Part shown: positions 14,585-24,231 of the stretch, piece by piece
Numbering within the stretch: position 1 is the first letter of the stretch
Layout of the letters: each line of letters begins with the position of its first letter
The notes under the pieces: model-generated
Database searches by the model: none
What the model saw: the letters and a program-made list of their open reading frames with translations, nothing else
Told to the model about the DNA's origin: nothing
Made by a program: the position numbers and the translations under genes
Assembly: GCA_002351925.1 (NCBI GenBank)
Contig: DEHM01000001.1
Span: 1-64,000 of the forward strand
DNA from: Bacteroidales bacterium UBA2800
GTDB lineage: Bacteria; Bacteroidota; Bacteroidia; Bacteroidales; Paludibacteraceae
DNA: 64,000 bases
Direction: 5' to 3'

Positions 14585-15478
14585 ATGGACGCTATTTACC
14601 ACATACCGGCGATGTTGAAGGAGACGATTGAGGGCCTGAATATCAAGCCTGAGGGGACGTATGTGGATGTCACCTTCGGTGGCGGCGGGCACAGTCGCGC
14701 GATATTAGGACACTTAGGAGACCGAGGACACCTCTATTCCCTGGACCAGGACGCCGACGCCTTGCAAAATGCGATAGCGGATGAGCGGTGGACGTTTGTG
14801 CACAGTAACTTCCGATACCTGAGCAACTGGATGGACTATTATGGAGTGGAACAGATAGATGGTCTATTGGCAGATTTGGGAGTTAGTTTTCATCATTTCG
14901 ACTGCCCGGAGCGCGGTTTCAGTTTCCGCCACTCTGCGCCACTCGACATGCGGATGAACCAGACGGCGAAACGTACGGCCGCCGATATCGTGAATAGTTA
15001 TAGTGAGGAAGAGTTGGCGAAAATACTCTACCTCTACGGTGAACTGAAGAACGGCCGAGGCATTGCGAAGAATATCTGCCGTGCGCGCAGTCAGCAGGCT
15101 ATCGAGCGGACGGAAGACCTAGTAGCTGCCTCGCGTATCCCTCAGGAGATGAGCAAAGAGTTGGCACGGCTGTTCCAGGCCCTGCGCATAGAAGTGAATG
15201 ATGAGCTGGGGGCACTACGGGAGATGCTGGTAGCGGCAAGAGACTTGTTGAAACCCGGCGGGCGTATCGCCATACTGACCTACCACTCGCTGGAGGATCG
15301 ACTCGTGAAGAACTTCCTGAGGAGCGGTAACCTGGAGGGCGAGATAGAGAAAGATTTTTACGGCAACAACTTGTCGCCGTTCACACTAATAGAAAAGGGG
15401 CGTACGGCCTGTGCGGAGGAAGTAGAGAGCAATCCGCGCAGCCGTAGCGCTAAACTGAGAATAGCAGAGAAGAGATGA
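14585..15478 (+). CDS. rsmH: 16S rRNA m4C1402 methyltransferase RsmH
   Basis: A 297-residue SAM-dependent methyltransferase (MraW family) that methylates N4 of C1402 in 16S rRNA. Visible signatures are HIPAMLKETIEGL, the SAM-binding VDVTFGGGGHSRAIL, GLLADLGVSFHHFD, and the C-terminal ILTYHSLEDRLVK with the conserved SRSAKLR end. Its stop overlaps the ATG of the ftsL-like gene by four bases. Confidence 0.95.
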   Translation: MDAIYHIPAMLKETIEGLNIKPEGTYVDVTFGGGGHSRAILGHLGDRGHLYSLDQDADALQNAIADERWTFVHSNFRYLSNWMDYYGVEQIDGLLADLGVSFHHFDCPERGFSFRHSAPLDMRMNQTAKRTAADIVNSYSEEELAKILYLYGELKNGRGIAKNICRARSQQAIERTEDLVAASRIPQEMSKELARLFQALRIEVNDELGALREMLVAARDLLKPGGRIAILTYHSLEDRLVKNFLRSGNLEGEIEKDFYGNNLSPFTLIEKGRTACAEEVESNPRSRSAKLRIAEKR

Positions 15479-15795
15479 GTAATACCGACAACATACGTGC
15501 CTGGCTCAACGGCGACAAACTGCGGAGCAGACAACTGCGTGAGCAATATCCGCTCATCGGCCTTATCGTCGGGCTCATCTTCCTCTATATCCTTACCGGT
15601 TATCAGGCAGCCAAACAGCAGCACCGCCTGACCGACACCAAGAAAGAGATGCTGGACGCCAAGTTCCGCTATATGACCATCAGCGCCGAGTTGACGAATG
15701 CTACGCGGCAGAGTCAGGTAGCAGAACGCCTGCGCCAACAGGGCAGCACCCTGCAAGAGAACACCCTACCTCCGACGAAGATCATCCATGAGTGA
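15475..15795 (+). CDS. FtsL-like cell division protein
   Basis: A 106-residue bitopic protein: a short basic cytoplasmic N-terminus, one transmembrane helix at about 26-43 (LIGLIVGLIFLYILTGY), and a periplasmic coiled coil (AAKQQHRLTDTKKEMLDAK). Size, topology and position between rsmH and ftsI match FtsL, which links FtsB and FtsQ to the septal synthase. Sequence conservation in this family is low, so the call rests mainly on position. It overlaps rsmH (ATGA) and ftsI (8 bases). Confidence 0.8.
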   Translation: MSNTDNIRAWLNGDKLRSRQLREQYPLIGLIVGLIFLYILTGYQAAKQQHRLTDTKKEMLDAKFRYMTISAELTNATRQSQVAERLRQQGSTLQENTLPPTKIIHE

Positions 15796-17584
15796 CGAGC
15801 AAAGAAATACGGTATGGCGTTTTGCGATAATCTTCATCTTTATCGCACTGGGTTTCTGTGCCGTCCTGGCGAAGATTGTCTATATCCAGGCCGTGGAACG
15901 CAGCGAGTGGCTGAAGGTAGCGGAGAAACAGGTGCCCACCCATCGCCCGATAAAGGCCACAAGAGGTAATATACTGGATTGCCACGGTCAGTTGCTGGCC
16001 AGCAGTATGCCCCAATACTATGTTTTTATGGACACGCGCGTGCCTGCGCTACACGCTAATAAAGGAGCACTCTTTGCAGCGCATATCGACAGTCTGGCAC
16101 GGGATCTGGCTACCATCGTAGGTGACCATCCAGCCGCGGTGTACAAAGAGCGTATCAGCGCGGCTTACCGTCATGGCGAGAAGCGACTGCGCGTGTGCGA
16201 CCACCGTATCAACTACCTGCAGCGACAGGCACTGGAGCAGAATGCGCTGATCAAGCGAGGCAAGTACAAAAGCGGTATTTTCTTTGAAGACCAACACCGG
16301 CGAATCAAGCCCTATGGGCTACTGGCCAGCCGTACGATAGGCAGTATCTACGGCGAAGGAGGCGTAGGTAACTCCGGTCTGGAGAAACGTTTCGACAAAG
16401 AGCTGCGCGGCATAGACGGCATGAGTAGCATACAGCGTATCGGCGGCAGGAACGAGTCGGTGACCGAGATAGAGGCGCAAGACGGTCTCGACATCGTCAC
16501 CACGATTGATGCCAACCTGCAAGACATCGTTGAGAATGCGCTGCTGGCCAAGACGGCGGAGCGAAACGCCAAGTGGGGTTGCGCCATCCTGATGGAGACG
16601 CAGACCGGCTATATACGCGCGATAGCGAACCTCGACCGAGACAAAGAAGACGGCAATTACTACGAGGCGCAGAACCACGCTGTGCAGCGTGTGGAGCCGG
16701 GTTCGACGTTCAAGACGATTGCCCTGGTAGCGGCGCTTGACGACGGTAAGATTGACATTGACGACACCGTCAAAGTGACGCGTCAGCCCTGGCAATACTT
16801 CACCGTCAAACATACCGATGCGCACCCGATGGACACTGTGCTGACGGTACGTTCGGCCCTGGCTGTGTCGTCGAATATCGCGCTGGCCAAACTCATCACA
16901 CGCAGTTACGAAGGCTCGGCGAAGAAGTTCGTGCGGAGGATAGAGAAGATGGGCCTGCTGGACAGCGTATACTGTGAGATACCGGGAGCCGACAAAGCGC
17001 GTATCGACGTGCCGCGTGACACCGTGACGCTCAGTAAGATGTCGTACGGCTACTCGGTGGAGTTGAGTCCGATGCAGATCCTGATGTTCTACAATGCTAT
17101 CGCCAACCGCGGACGAATGGTACGGCCGATGCTCGTCACATCTATCCAGCAGAACGGCGAGGAAGTGAAACGGTTCAGGACGGAAGTGGTCAAGAGCTCG
17201 ATATGCAGCAAGCGCACCCTGCGCGATATACAGTCGGCGCTCCACGATGTCGTCTGGGACAATCACCTGGGCACGGCGGCAGCCAAACTCTGGAGCCGCA
17301 AGGCGCAGTCGCACCTCGTGAGCATCGCCGGTAAGACCGGTACGGCACAGTTGATCATACCCGGACACGGTTACTCGGGCAGACATCACCGCATGACGTT
17401 CGTCGGCTATTTCCCGGAGGAGAACCCGAAATACACCTGTATCTGCATGATAGAAGACCCGCAATTTCCTTATGACGCCGGTATGGACTGCGGTAGTACG
17501 GTGCGCGTGATAGCCGAACGAACGATGGCCCAGACGGGCTGCTATATCTACCAAAACGGGGAACGTAAATTGGAAAAACGATAA
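15788..17584 (+). CDS. ftsI: Septal peptidoglycan transpeptidase (FtsI/PBP3)
   Basis: A 598-residue class B penicillin-binding protein that cross-links septal peptidoglycan. It has one N-terminal transmembrane helix (about 11-33), the dimerisation domain with RGNILD, and the transpeptidase domain with SxxK at Ser306 (GSTFK), SxN at 361-363 (SSN) and KTG at Lys516 (GKTGTA). The protein ends soon after the transpeptidase domain, so the C-terminal PASTA domain found in many Bacteroides homologues of about 700 residues is missing. Within the dcw operon, partner of FtsW. Confidence 0.93.
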   Translation: MSDEQRNTVWRFAIIFIFIALGFCAVLAKIVYIQAVERSEWLKVAEKQVPTHRPIKATRGNILDCHGQLLASSMPQYYVFMDTRVPALHANKGALFAAHIDSLARDLATIVGDHPAAVYKERISAAYRHGEKRLRVCDHRINYLQRQALEQNALIKRGKYKSGIFFEDQHRRIKPYGLLASRTIGSIYGEGGVGNSGLEKRFDKELRGIDGMSSIQRIGGRNESVTEIEAQDGLDIVTTIDANLQDIVENALLAKTAERNAKWGCAILMETQTGYIRAIANLDRDKEDGNYYEAQNHAVQRVEPGSTFKTIALVAALDDGKIDIDDTVKVTRQPWQYFTVKHTDAHPMDTVLTVRSALAVSSNIALAKLITRSYEGSAKKFVRRIEKMGLLDSVYCEIPGADKARIDVPRDTVTLSKMSYGYSVELSPMQILMFYNAIANRGRMVRPMLVTSIQQNGEEVKRFRTEVVKSSICSKRTLRDIQSALHDVVWDNHLGTAAAKLWSRKAQSHLVSIAGKTGTAQLIIPGHGYSGRHHRMTFVGYFPEENPKYTCICMIEDPQFPYDAGMDCGSTVRVIAERTMAQTGCYIYQNGERKLEKR

Positions 17585-17587
17585 ACT

Positions 17588-19045
17588 ATGATACTCAAAG
17601 AATTACTAAGCGTACTGGAGCCGATAGAGGTTCTTGGCGACGTAGACAAGGATATCCACGGCCTGCACTTCGACAGCCGTAAGGTAGGCGCCGGAGATAT
17701 GTTTGTAGCCCAGGTAGGCACAGCAGTAGATGGACACACGTTCATTGATGGTTGTGTCGCCAAGGGTGCTGCAGCGGTGGTATTGTCGGACAAGCGATAC
17801 TTGCCCGACAATGGACAAAATACCACTTTTATACTCGTGGAGAATACCGACAAGGCGTTGGGCTTGATGGCGAGCAAGTGGTTCGGCGAGCCGAGTAAGC
17901 AGTTGACGCTGGTGGGTGTGACCGGCACGAACGGAAAGACCACTATCGCTACGCTGCTCTATAAGCTCGTGCGTGCCTTGGGGCACAAAGCGGGTCTGCT
18001 CTCGACGGTGGTCAACTATGTGGATGACGAGGCTGTGCCGGCGACCCATACCACGCCTGACGCGATAGAGCTGAACGGTCTGTTGCGCAGGATGGTGGAT
18101 ACAGGATGCGAGTACGCTTTCATGGAAGTGAGCAGCCACGCGATAGCTCAGGAGCGTATTGCAGGCTTGGACTTCGACGGGGCGTTGTTTACCAACCTGA
18201 CCCGCGATCATATCGACTATCACAAGACGTTCGACAACTACCGCGACACCAAGAAACGGCTGTTTGACGGATTGAAGAAAAATGCGTTTGCCGTGACGAA
18301 CAAAGATGACAAGAACGGTCTGGTGATGACACAGAACTGCAAGGCAGATGTAAAGACCTACTCCACCCGTTCGTTGGCCGACTACAAGGCACAGATACTG
18401 GAGGAAGGTTTCGAGGGGATGATGCTGAACATGAACGGCAAAGAGGTGTTTGTACCACTGGTAGGGCGCTTCAACGTGAGCAACCTGCTCTGTATCTACG
18501 GCGCAGCGCTCAACCTGGGTTTCGACGAACTGGAGGTACTGCGCGTGCTGAGTACGCTGAAGCCCGTGAATGGTCGTTTTGAGACGATTCGCAGCAGCAA
18601 AGGCTGGACAGCTATCGTTGATTATGCCCACACGCCCGACGCGGTGGATAATGTAATTCAGACGATTCGTGAGATCAAGAAAGAGGGTGCAAGACTCATC
18701 ACGGTGGTGGGCTGCGGCGGCAACCGCGACAAGGGCAAACGTCCGATGATGGCACAGATAGCAAAGAAAGGCAGCGAGCAGTTGATTCTGACGAGCGACA
18801 ACCCCCGCGACGAAGTGCCGGGCGACATCCTGCGCGACATGACAGCAGGCCTTAGCGAAGAGGAGCTACGCAGTACGCTCGTTATAGAAGACCGTGCTAC
18901 CGCTATCCAAACGGCCTGCACTCTGGCACAGAAAGACGATGTGATTCTCGTAGCCGGCAAGGGTCATGAGGACTACCAGATCATCAAGGGCGTCAAGCAT
19001 CATTTTGACGATCATGAGGAGGTTCGCAAGTATGCGAACATTTGA
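17588..19045 (+). CDS. murE: UDP-MurNAc-tripeptide synthetase MurE
   Basis: A 485-residue Mur ligase that adds the third stem residue to UDP-MurNAc-L-Ala-D-Glu using ATP. It has the P-loop GVTGTNGKTTIATLL (about 114-128), HTTPDAIEL, the carbamylated lysine region, and the C-terminal motif SDNPRDE. DNPR is the signature for meso-diaminopimelate, so the peptidoglycan is predicted to be of the mDAP type. The segment encoding DNGQNTT near residue 76 contains the DNA word ACAATGGACAAA that also appears in murG and, in variant form, topB. The stop codon is part of a 7-base tandem repeat. Confidence 0.95.
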   Translation: MILKELLSVLEPIEVLGDVDKDIHGLHFDSRKVGAGDMFVAQVGTAVDGHTFIDGCVAKGAAAVVLSDKRYLPDNGQNTTFILVENTDKALGLMASKWFGEPSKQLTLVGVTGTNGKTTIATLLYKLVRALGHKAGLLSTVVNYVDDEAVPATHTTPDAIELNGLLRRMVDTGCEYAFMEVSSHAIAQERIAGLDFDGALFTNLTRDHIDYHKTFDNYRDTKKRLFDGLKKNAFAVTNKDDKNGLVMTQNCKADVKTYSTRSLADYKAQILEEGFEGMMLNMNGKEVFVPLVGRFNVSNLLCIYGAALNLGFDELEVLRVLSTLKPVNGRFETIRSSKGWTAIVDYAHTPDAVDNVIQTIREIKKEGARLITVVGCGGNRDKGKRPMMAQIAKKGSEQLILTSDNPRDEVPGDILRDMTAGLSEEELRSTLVIEDRATAIQTACTLAQKDDVILVAGKGHEDYQIIKGVKHHFDDHEEVRKYANI

Positions 19046-19068
19046 TATTTGAGATTTGAAATTTGAAC
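19041..19068. repeat. 7-bp tandem repeat at the murE-mraY junction
   Basis: Four copies of TTTGANA in perfect 7-base register (TTTGATA, TTTGAGA, TTTGAAA, TTTGAAC) start inside the murE stop codon and fill most of the 33-base spacer before mraY. Confidence 0.9.
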
Positions 19069-19078
19069 TTTTAGAGTT

Positions 19079-20362
19079 ATGTTATACCATCTTTTCGACT
19101 GTCTGCAAGACGCCTTCGGCCATTTCGCCGGTGCCCGTCTGTTCACCTACATCTCTTTCCGCGCCATCACGGCGGGCATCATTGCTCTGTGCGTGAGTAT
19201 CTGGTTCGGCAACTGGTTTATCAACACCATGAAACGCCGTAACATCACCGAGACACAGCGTGACGAGAAGACCGACCCCTTTAACGTCGGCAAGAAAGGT
19301 GTGCCCACCATGGGCGGACTCATCGTCATCGCGGCCGTGCTGTTGCCTTGTCTGCTGCTGGGTAAGTTGACGAATATATATATGATTCTGATGCTCATCA
19401 CCACGCTGCTGATGGGTTCGCTCGGCTTTGCGGACGACTATATCAAGACCTTCCGCAAGAATAAAGACGGTCTGAACGGTTGGATCAAGATAGCGGGACA
19501 AGTGGCGCTTGGTCTGATCGTCGGCCTGACGCTACGTTTTGCCCCGATGACCACGATGAATGAGGTTGTGAGCAGTCATATAGAGAACAATGTCGTTGTG
19601 GTAGAGAAGACGCCGGAGATCAAGTCGACGCAGACGACGATACCATTTGTGAAGCATCATAACTTCAACTACGCCGACCTCTTCTCGTGGACAGGCGAGC
19701 AGAACAAATACCGCTTCGGCTGGATCTTCTTCGTGCTGCTGACAGTGTTTGTAGTAGCGGCTGTGAGCAACGGTGCGAACCTGAATGACGGTATGGACGG
19801 TATGTGTGCCGGCAACTCCGCCATCATCGGTATTGCTCTGCTTATACTAGCCTATACGTCGGGTAGTGTGGTCTGGGCAGAGTATTTCGACGTGATGTAT
19901 ATCCCGGGCAGCGAGGAACTGGTGGTTTTTCTGGCATCGTTTGTCGGTGCGCTGGTAGGTTATCTCTGGTGGAACGGTTTCCCGGCACAGGTCTTTTTGG
20001 GCGACACGGGCAGCCTGACCGTAGGCGGCATCATCGGCGTGACGGCGATGATTATCCACAAGGAGCTGCTGGTACCTGTGCTCTGCGGTGTCTTCCTTAT
20101 GGAGAGCGTGAGTGTGATTTTGCAGACGCAAGTATACAAGTGGAACAAAGCGCGCGGCAAGCGTGTGCGCGTGTGGAAACGCACTCCGCTGCACGATCAT
20201 TTCCGCACAAGTGTGGAGCAGGTGCTGAAGAACGACCCCACCTGCACAATTTTCTTCCGTGGCGGCAAGAACCTGCATCATGAGACGAAGATTGTCCTGA
20301 GGTTCTGCATCGTCACCCTGATACTGGCGGCGCTCACGATATTGACATTAAAGATAAGATAA
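19079..20362 (+). CDS. mraY: Phospho-MurNAc-pentapeptide transferase MraY
   Basis: A 427-residue polytopic enzyme that transfers phospho-MurNAc-pentapeptide to undecaprenyl phosphate, making lipid I. Signatures: KKGVPTMGGL, the aspartate pair FADDYIKTFRKN, NLNDGMDG, and LGDTGSL followed by the HDHF-type metal motif (PLHDHFR). About ten transmembrane helices. It has the extra loop at about residues 165-205 (VEKTPEIKST) common in Bacteroidetes MraY, which are longer than the 360-residue E. coli form. It sits between murE and murD as usual. Confidence 0.95.
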   Translation: MLYHLFDCLQDAFGHFAGARLFTYISFRAITAGIIALCVSIWFGNWFINTMKRRNITETQRDEKTDPFNVGKKGVPTMGGLIVIAAVLLPCLLLGKLTNIYMILMLITTLLMGSLGFADDYIKTFRKNKDGLNGWIKIAGQVALGLIVGLTLRFAPMTTMNEVVSSHIENNVVVVEKTPEIKSTQTTIPFVKHHNFNYADLFSWTGEQNKYRFGWIFFVLLTVFVVAAVSNGANLNDGMDGMCAGNSAIIGIALLILAYTSGSVVWAEYFDVMYIPGSEELVVFLASFVGALVGYLWWNGFPAQVFLGDTGSLTVGGIIGVTAMIIHKELLVPVLCGVFLMESVSVILQTQVYKWNKARGKRVRVWKRTPLHDHFRTSVEQVLKNDPTCTIFFRGGKNLHHETKIVLRFCIVTLILAALTILTLKIR

Positions 20363-20363
20363 T

Positions 20364-21644
20364 ATGAAACGAATTGTTGTCCTTGGAGCAGGCGAAAGTG
20401 GCTCTGGAGCAGCCATCCTCGCCAAAGAGAAAGGTTTCGATGTGTTCGTCTCAGACTGCGGCACGATCAGCGAACCCTACCGGGCGTTGCTGAATCAGAA
20501 CGGTGTCAAGTGGGAAGACGGCAAGCACACGGAGGAGCTGATACTGAATGCTGACGAAGTCGTTAAGTCGCCGGGTATACCCTTGACGGCGCCGCTGATA
20601 CAAAAGTTGCAAGCGCAGGGTACGCCTATCATCTCCGAGATTGAGTTCGCGGCGCGTTATACCCACGCGAAGATGATCTGTATCACCGGTTCGAACGGCA
20701 AAACGACGACCACTTCGCTTATCTACTATATCCTTCGTCAGGCAGGTCTCAATGTCGGCCTTGCCGGCAATATCGGCAACTCGCTGGCTTTGCAGGTGGC
20801 GCATGAGGACCACGACTACTATGTCATCGAGTTGAGTTCTTTCCAACTCGATAATATGTACGACTTCCGTGCCGACATCGCCATCTTGTTGAACATCACG
20901 CCGGACCACCTGGATCGATATGACTTCAAGTTCCAGAACTACGTAGACGCCAAGTTCCGTATCACCCGCAACCAGACGGCCGACGACGCCTTTATCTACT
21001 GGGCAGAAGACCCTGTTATTGACAGAGAGATGAAACGATTGCAGCTCGGTGCGACGCTCTATCCCTACGGTTTCAGTGTGCCGAATCCGCTACCGCTGGG
21101 TGAAGAAGAGCTGGCGCTAAAGGGTCGGCATAACGTCCTCAACTCGATGGCCGCTACTATCGCGGCGAACGTGGTGGGTATCAAGAAGGAGGTCATTCGT
21201 GAGAGCCTCAAGACGTTCCAGGGCGTGGACCACCGCCTGCAATATGTAGCGACGGTGCGCGGTGTGAGATGGATCAACGACAGCAAGGCTACCAATGTCA
21301 ACTCGTGCTGGTACGCGCTGGAGAGTATGACCACGCCTACGGTGCTGATACTCGGCGGAAAGGACAAGGGCAACGACTACAGCGAGATAGATGAGTTGGT
21401 GAAGCAGAAATGTCACACGCTCGTCTTCATGGGCCTACACAATGAGAAACTGCATGAGCATTTTGACAGTTTCGGACTGCAGATTATCGACACCGACAAC
21501 CTGCACGACGCCGTACAAGGTGCTTACGGAGCGGCTCAGGAAGGCGACACGGTGTTGCTGAGTCCCTGCTGCGCCAGCTTCGACCTCTTCAAGAGTTATG
21601 AAGACCGCGGAGAACAGTTTATGGCAGCGGTAAGAAAACTATGA
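20364..21644 (+). CDS. murD: UDP-MurNAc-L-Ala-D-glutamate ligase MurD
   Basis: A 426-residue cytoplasmic Mur ligase adding D-glutamate to UDP-MurNAc-L-Ala. N-terminal Rossmann-like domain (VVLGAGESGSGAAILA), central ATPase with P-loop ITGSNGKTTTTSL, ELSSFQLD and NITPDHLDRY, and the C-terminal ligase domain with VDHRLQYV, NDSKATN and GGKDKGNDY. Shorter than the 450-residue average but all motifs are present. It begins 1 base after mraY and overlaps ftsW by 4 bases. Confidence 0.95.
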   Translation: MKRIVVLGAGESGSGAAILAKEKGFDVFVSDCGTISEPYRALLNQNGVKWEDGKHTEELILNADEVVKSPGIPLTAPLIQKLQAQGTPIISEIEFAARYTHAKMICITGSNGKTTTTSLIYYILRQAGLNVGLAGNIGNSLALQVAHEDHDYYVIELSSFQLDNMYDFRADIAILLNITPDHLDRYDFKFQNYVDAKFRITRNQTADDAFIYWAEDPVIDREMKRLQLGATLYPYGFSVPNPLPLGEEELALKGRHNVLNSMAATIAANVVGIKKEVIRESLKTFQGVDHRLQYVATVRGVRWINDSKATNVNSCWYALESMTTPTVLILGGKDKGNDYSEIDELVKQKCHTLVFMGLHNEKLHEHFDSFGLQIIDTDNLHDAVQGAYGAAQEGDTVLLSPCCASFDLFKSYEDRGEQFMAAVRKL

Positions 21645-22873
21645 AACTGAATTTCCAACATACCGACAAGTCGTTCTGGATTTTGTATATCGTCCTGATC
21701 GTCGTCGCCATCATCGCCCTTTTCTCGGCATCGAGTACGCTGGTGTATATGCATCACTCGGCGCTCGGGCCTATCGGTCAGCAGATGTTCTTCATCGTTC
21801 TGGGACTGGCAGCAGCGTACGGTATTCAGTTTATCCCGTCCTACTGGGTGCGGCTGGGCGGCTATGCGTTGCTGGCGTTCAGCACGCTACTTGTCTATTC
21901 GACGATGATACCGGGCAACCCGCTTGTCGTTACCATCAACGGTGCGGCACGATGGGTGCGGCTGGGCGGTATCACGTTCCAGCCCTCGGAGTTGGCAAAA
22001 CTCTCGCTGATTATCGTCGTGGCTGACCAGCTGGCGCGTATACGGTCGGAGGCGGACAAAAAGAAGTATTTCTACCGCACCCTGATTCTCTCCGCCGTCG
22101 TGATGCTGCCCGTCATGGCATCGAATCTCTCTACGGCAGTGCTGATAGGGCTGATCATCTTCTGCCTCTGGATACTGGCACGTATCCCGTGGAAATATAC
22201 CATGTCGGTTGTAGGTATCGCTGTGTTGGTATTGGGGCTTGGCTATGCGATTGTTGAGTTCGTTTTCGTTCGTCCACAGCGCGAGATGCACGGTCCTTTC
22301 CGCCGTGCTACGACGTGGGTTAGCCGTCTCGACCGCCATTTTGTGGACGACAATGCCGGCAAGTATGTGCTGACCGATGATAATATTCAGGAGGTCTATT
22401 CGGCCGTGGCTATCGCCCGCGGAGGCACTACGCCGCTGGGTGTAGGACCGGGTAACAGCAAGGAACGAGACTACCTGCCGCTGGCGTTCGCCGACTATAT
22501 CTTCGCTATCATCGTTGAGGAGTCGGGTGTACTGGGTGCCGCTTTCCTCATCTTTATCTATCTGGCTATTCTCTTCCGCGCATGTAATGTGTCCAGCCGC
22601 TATTCGGATATGCCGGCTATGCTCATGACGATGGGTCTGGCGCTGATGATCACCTGTCAGGCACTTATCTCCATGCTTGTGGCCGTCGGTCTCGGACCTG
22701 TCACAGGACAGCCGCTACCTCTCATCTCGCGTGGCGGTACGTCGGTACTCATCACGTCTATCTATTTCGGTATCATGATGGGCGTGAGCCGCGAGCAGTC
22801 GATGCTGCGCGACCGTGAAGAAGAGGTCAAAAAAGAGAGCGAAGAAGAAGTTCCCATCCTCACTTTAGAATAA
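21641..22873 (+). CDS. ftsW: FtsW, septal peptidoglycan glycosyltransferase
   Basis: A 410-residue SEDS-family membrane protein, predicted septal glycan polymerase acting with FtsI. About ten transmembrane helices. Family motifs include NGAARWVRLGG, FQPSELAKLS, GPGNSKERDYLPLAFADYIFA and the late LPLISRGGTS. Position next to murD and in the ftsI operon favours FtsW over RodA. After it the plus-strand operon stops, and murG comes only after two opposing genes. A three-copy 11-base repeat lies just after the stop. Confidence 0.93.
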   Translation: MKLNFQHTDKSFWILYIVLIVVAIIALFSASSTLVYMHHSALGPIGQQMFFIVLGLAAAYGIQFIPSYWVRLGGYALLAFSTLLVYSTMIPGNPLVVTINGAARWVRLGGITFQPSELAKLSLIIVVADQLARIRSEADKKKYFYRTLILSAVVMLPVMASNLSTAVLIGLIIFCLWILARIPWKYTMSVVGIAVLVLGLGYAIVEFVFVRPQREMHGPFRRATTWVSRLDRHFVDDNAGKYVLTDDNIQEVYSAVAIARGGTTPLGVGPGNSKERDYLPLAFADYIFAIIVEESGVLGAAFLIFIYLAILFRACNVSSRYSDMPAMLMTMGLALMITCQALISMLVAVGLGPVTGQPLPLISRGGTSVLITSIYFGIMMGVSREQSMLRDREEEVKKESEEEVPILTLE

Positions 22874-22879
22874 ACGAAT

Positions 22880-22910
22880 AGTGGCGCAAGAGTGGCGCGA
22901 GAGTGGCTAT
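22880..22910. repeat. 11-bp tandem repeat after ftsW
   Basis: AGTGGCGCAAG (22880-22890), AGTGGCGCGAG (22891-22901) and AGTGGCTAT (22902-22910) form three copies with an exact 11-base period. They fill most of the 37-base gap between the convergent ftsW and DUF2851 genes. There is no T tract, so it is not an ordinary terminator. Confidence 0.85.
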
Positions 22911-24137
22911 TTAGAAAAGGCGGAGTTGGCGAGACTCGAAGATCTTGTAGCCCACTTCACAGTTGATACACTCGTGATGCTGACAGTAGTTCTGATACAG
23001 ATGTAGCAGGGCTTGGGTGTCGGCGGCGGAGGTGACGTGCTGACCGAGGGTGCGCCACTGGCGAATGATGTGGTTATCTTCGGGCGCTATCTGTTCCATA
23101 AGAAGGATAGCTTGCTCCGCAGCGGCGTTGTCGTGGCGATGCAACGCGTACGCGTACTTATACGGAAGCACGGTGTTGATGAGCAGGATGTCGATGCTGG
23201 CGCGTCCGAGTCGGTCGACCTGCAAGAGCGGGATGAGTTCATTCAGTTCGTGGCGATCGAGTATCTTGCTGAGTAGCGCTTCGGACTGATAGATGAGTTG
23301 TGCAAACTGCCGGATACGCAAGGCTGGACTATTCTGCGGGCGCAAGCGTGCGTTCTTCCAGATGGTCGGGTCGAGCGGCGTGAGGTCGAACTTTGTGCGG
23401 AGGAAAGCATATTCGCGCAGGAGGTCGGTTTCTTCGTCGCTGATGAGTCCGGCCTGTCCAAGCAGCATAGCAGTCAGTTGGAAGCGGTTGTTGCGATGTT
23501 TCTGGAGGTAGGAGAGTGGCGTATGGATCGCCAGTTCCTCGAAGGGCACGCTGTTGGTATGGAAGCCGAAGTTACGTGCGAGGGAGATATAGAGTGCATG
23601 TTCCCAACTACCTCTGGTAATGTCTAGGATGCGTTCGATGGAGGCACGTTTGCAGTCGAGGCGTTTGCGGAGCAGGGTGCGTCGCCATCCTTCGGTGAGT
23701 AATGTGGGTTCGCGGAGCAGTTGTTCGGCGCAGCCGATACGTGCGCGGGCGCTATCCATCTGTTGCGCCGCCGCGAAGAGATCGGTCAGATAGTCACGGT
23801 CGCCAGGATACTGCAATTCGCATTGCGGGACGAGTTCGCCGCGGGAGTTATAGACTGGTTTGTCGGCTGTGCGGACCACATGGAGGATGACGTTGTCGTA
23901 GGCTTTGTCGAGATGATGGCGATGCTTGATCCAGTCGCCGGAGGTGACATGTATCTCGATATTGCCGACCCATTCGCGGCCATTGATACGTACGCGAGCA
24001 TGGCTGTAGTCAGGCCCTGCGTCACGGTTATGCTCTCCTACGGAGAGGATCTCCACAGGTCGGCCATCGGTGGTCTGTTGCGGAAAGCCCGCCCACAGAC
24101 AATGTTCCCAGATATAATGCAGCAGTATCTCCGGCAT
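22911..24137 (-). CDS. DUF2851 family protein
   Basis: A 408-residue protein of the Bacteroidetes-specific DUF2851 family; its biochemical role is unknown. The start MPEILLHYIWEHCLW is the typical family opening, and the motifs VEILSVGEHNRDAGPDYSHARVRI and GNIEIHVTSGDW (an acidic, His-containing beta-rich core resembling nuclease folds) are visible. The C-terminus carries CQHHECINCEVGYKIF with three cysteines, possibly a metal site. A longer upstream frame crosses the promoter at 24158-24189 and was rejected. It interrupts the dcw cluster together with the EamA transporter. Confidence 0.85.
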   Translation of the reverse strand: MPEILLHYIWEHCLWAGFPQQTTDGRPVEILSVGEHNRDAGPDYSHARVRINGREWVGNIEIHVTSGDWIKHRHHLDKAYDNVILHVVRTADKPVYNSRGELVPQCELQYPGDRDYLTDLFAAAQQMDSARARIGCAEQLLREPTLLTEGWRRTLLRKRLDCKRASIERILDITRGSWEHALYISLARNFGFHTNSVPFEELAIHTPLSYLQKHRNNRFQLTAMLLGQAGLISDEETDLLREYAFLRTKFDLTPLDPTIWKNARLRPQNSPALRIRQFAQLIYQSEALLSKILDRHELNELIPLLQVDRLGRASIDILLINTVLPYKYAYALHRHDNAAAEQAILLMEQIAPEDNHIIRQWRTLGQHVTSAADTQALLHLYQNYCQHHECINCEVGYKIFESRQLRLF

Positions 24138-24157
24138 GGTTGTGATATTTGACGATG

Positions 24158-24189
24158 CAAAGATACTGCTTTTGCGTGACATACGCAAG
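24158..24189 (-). promoter_or_regulatory. promoter of the DUF2851 gene
   Basis: CTTG (24186-24189), 20 bases and TATCTTTG (24158-24165) on the minus strand. It supports the start codon at 24137. Confidence 0.8.
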
Positions 24190-24231
24190 AGAAATTGCAA
24201 ATAAATTTGTATAAGTAGGGACTTTTGCCAC

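Noticed and set aside
22874..22910. Terminator between ftsW and the DUF2851 gene
   Set aside because: The sequence is a direct repeat, not an inverted one, and lacks a T run.
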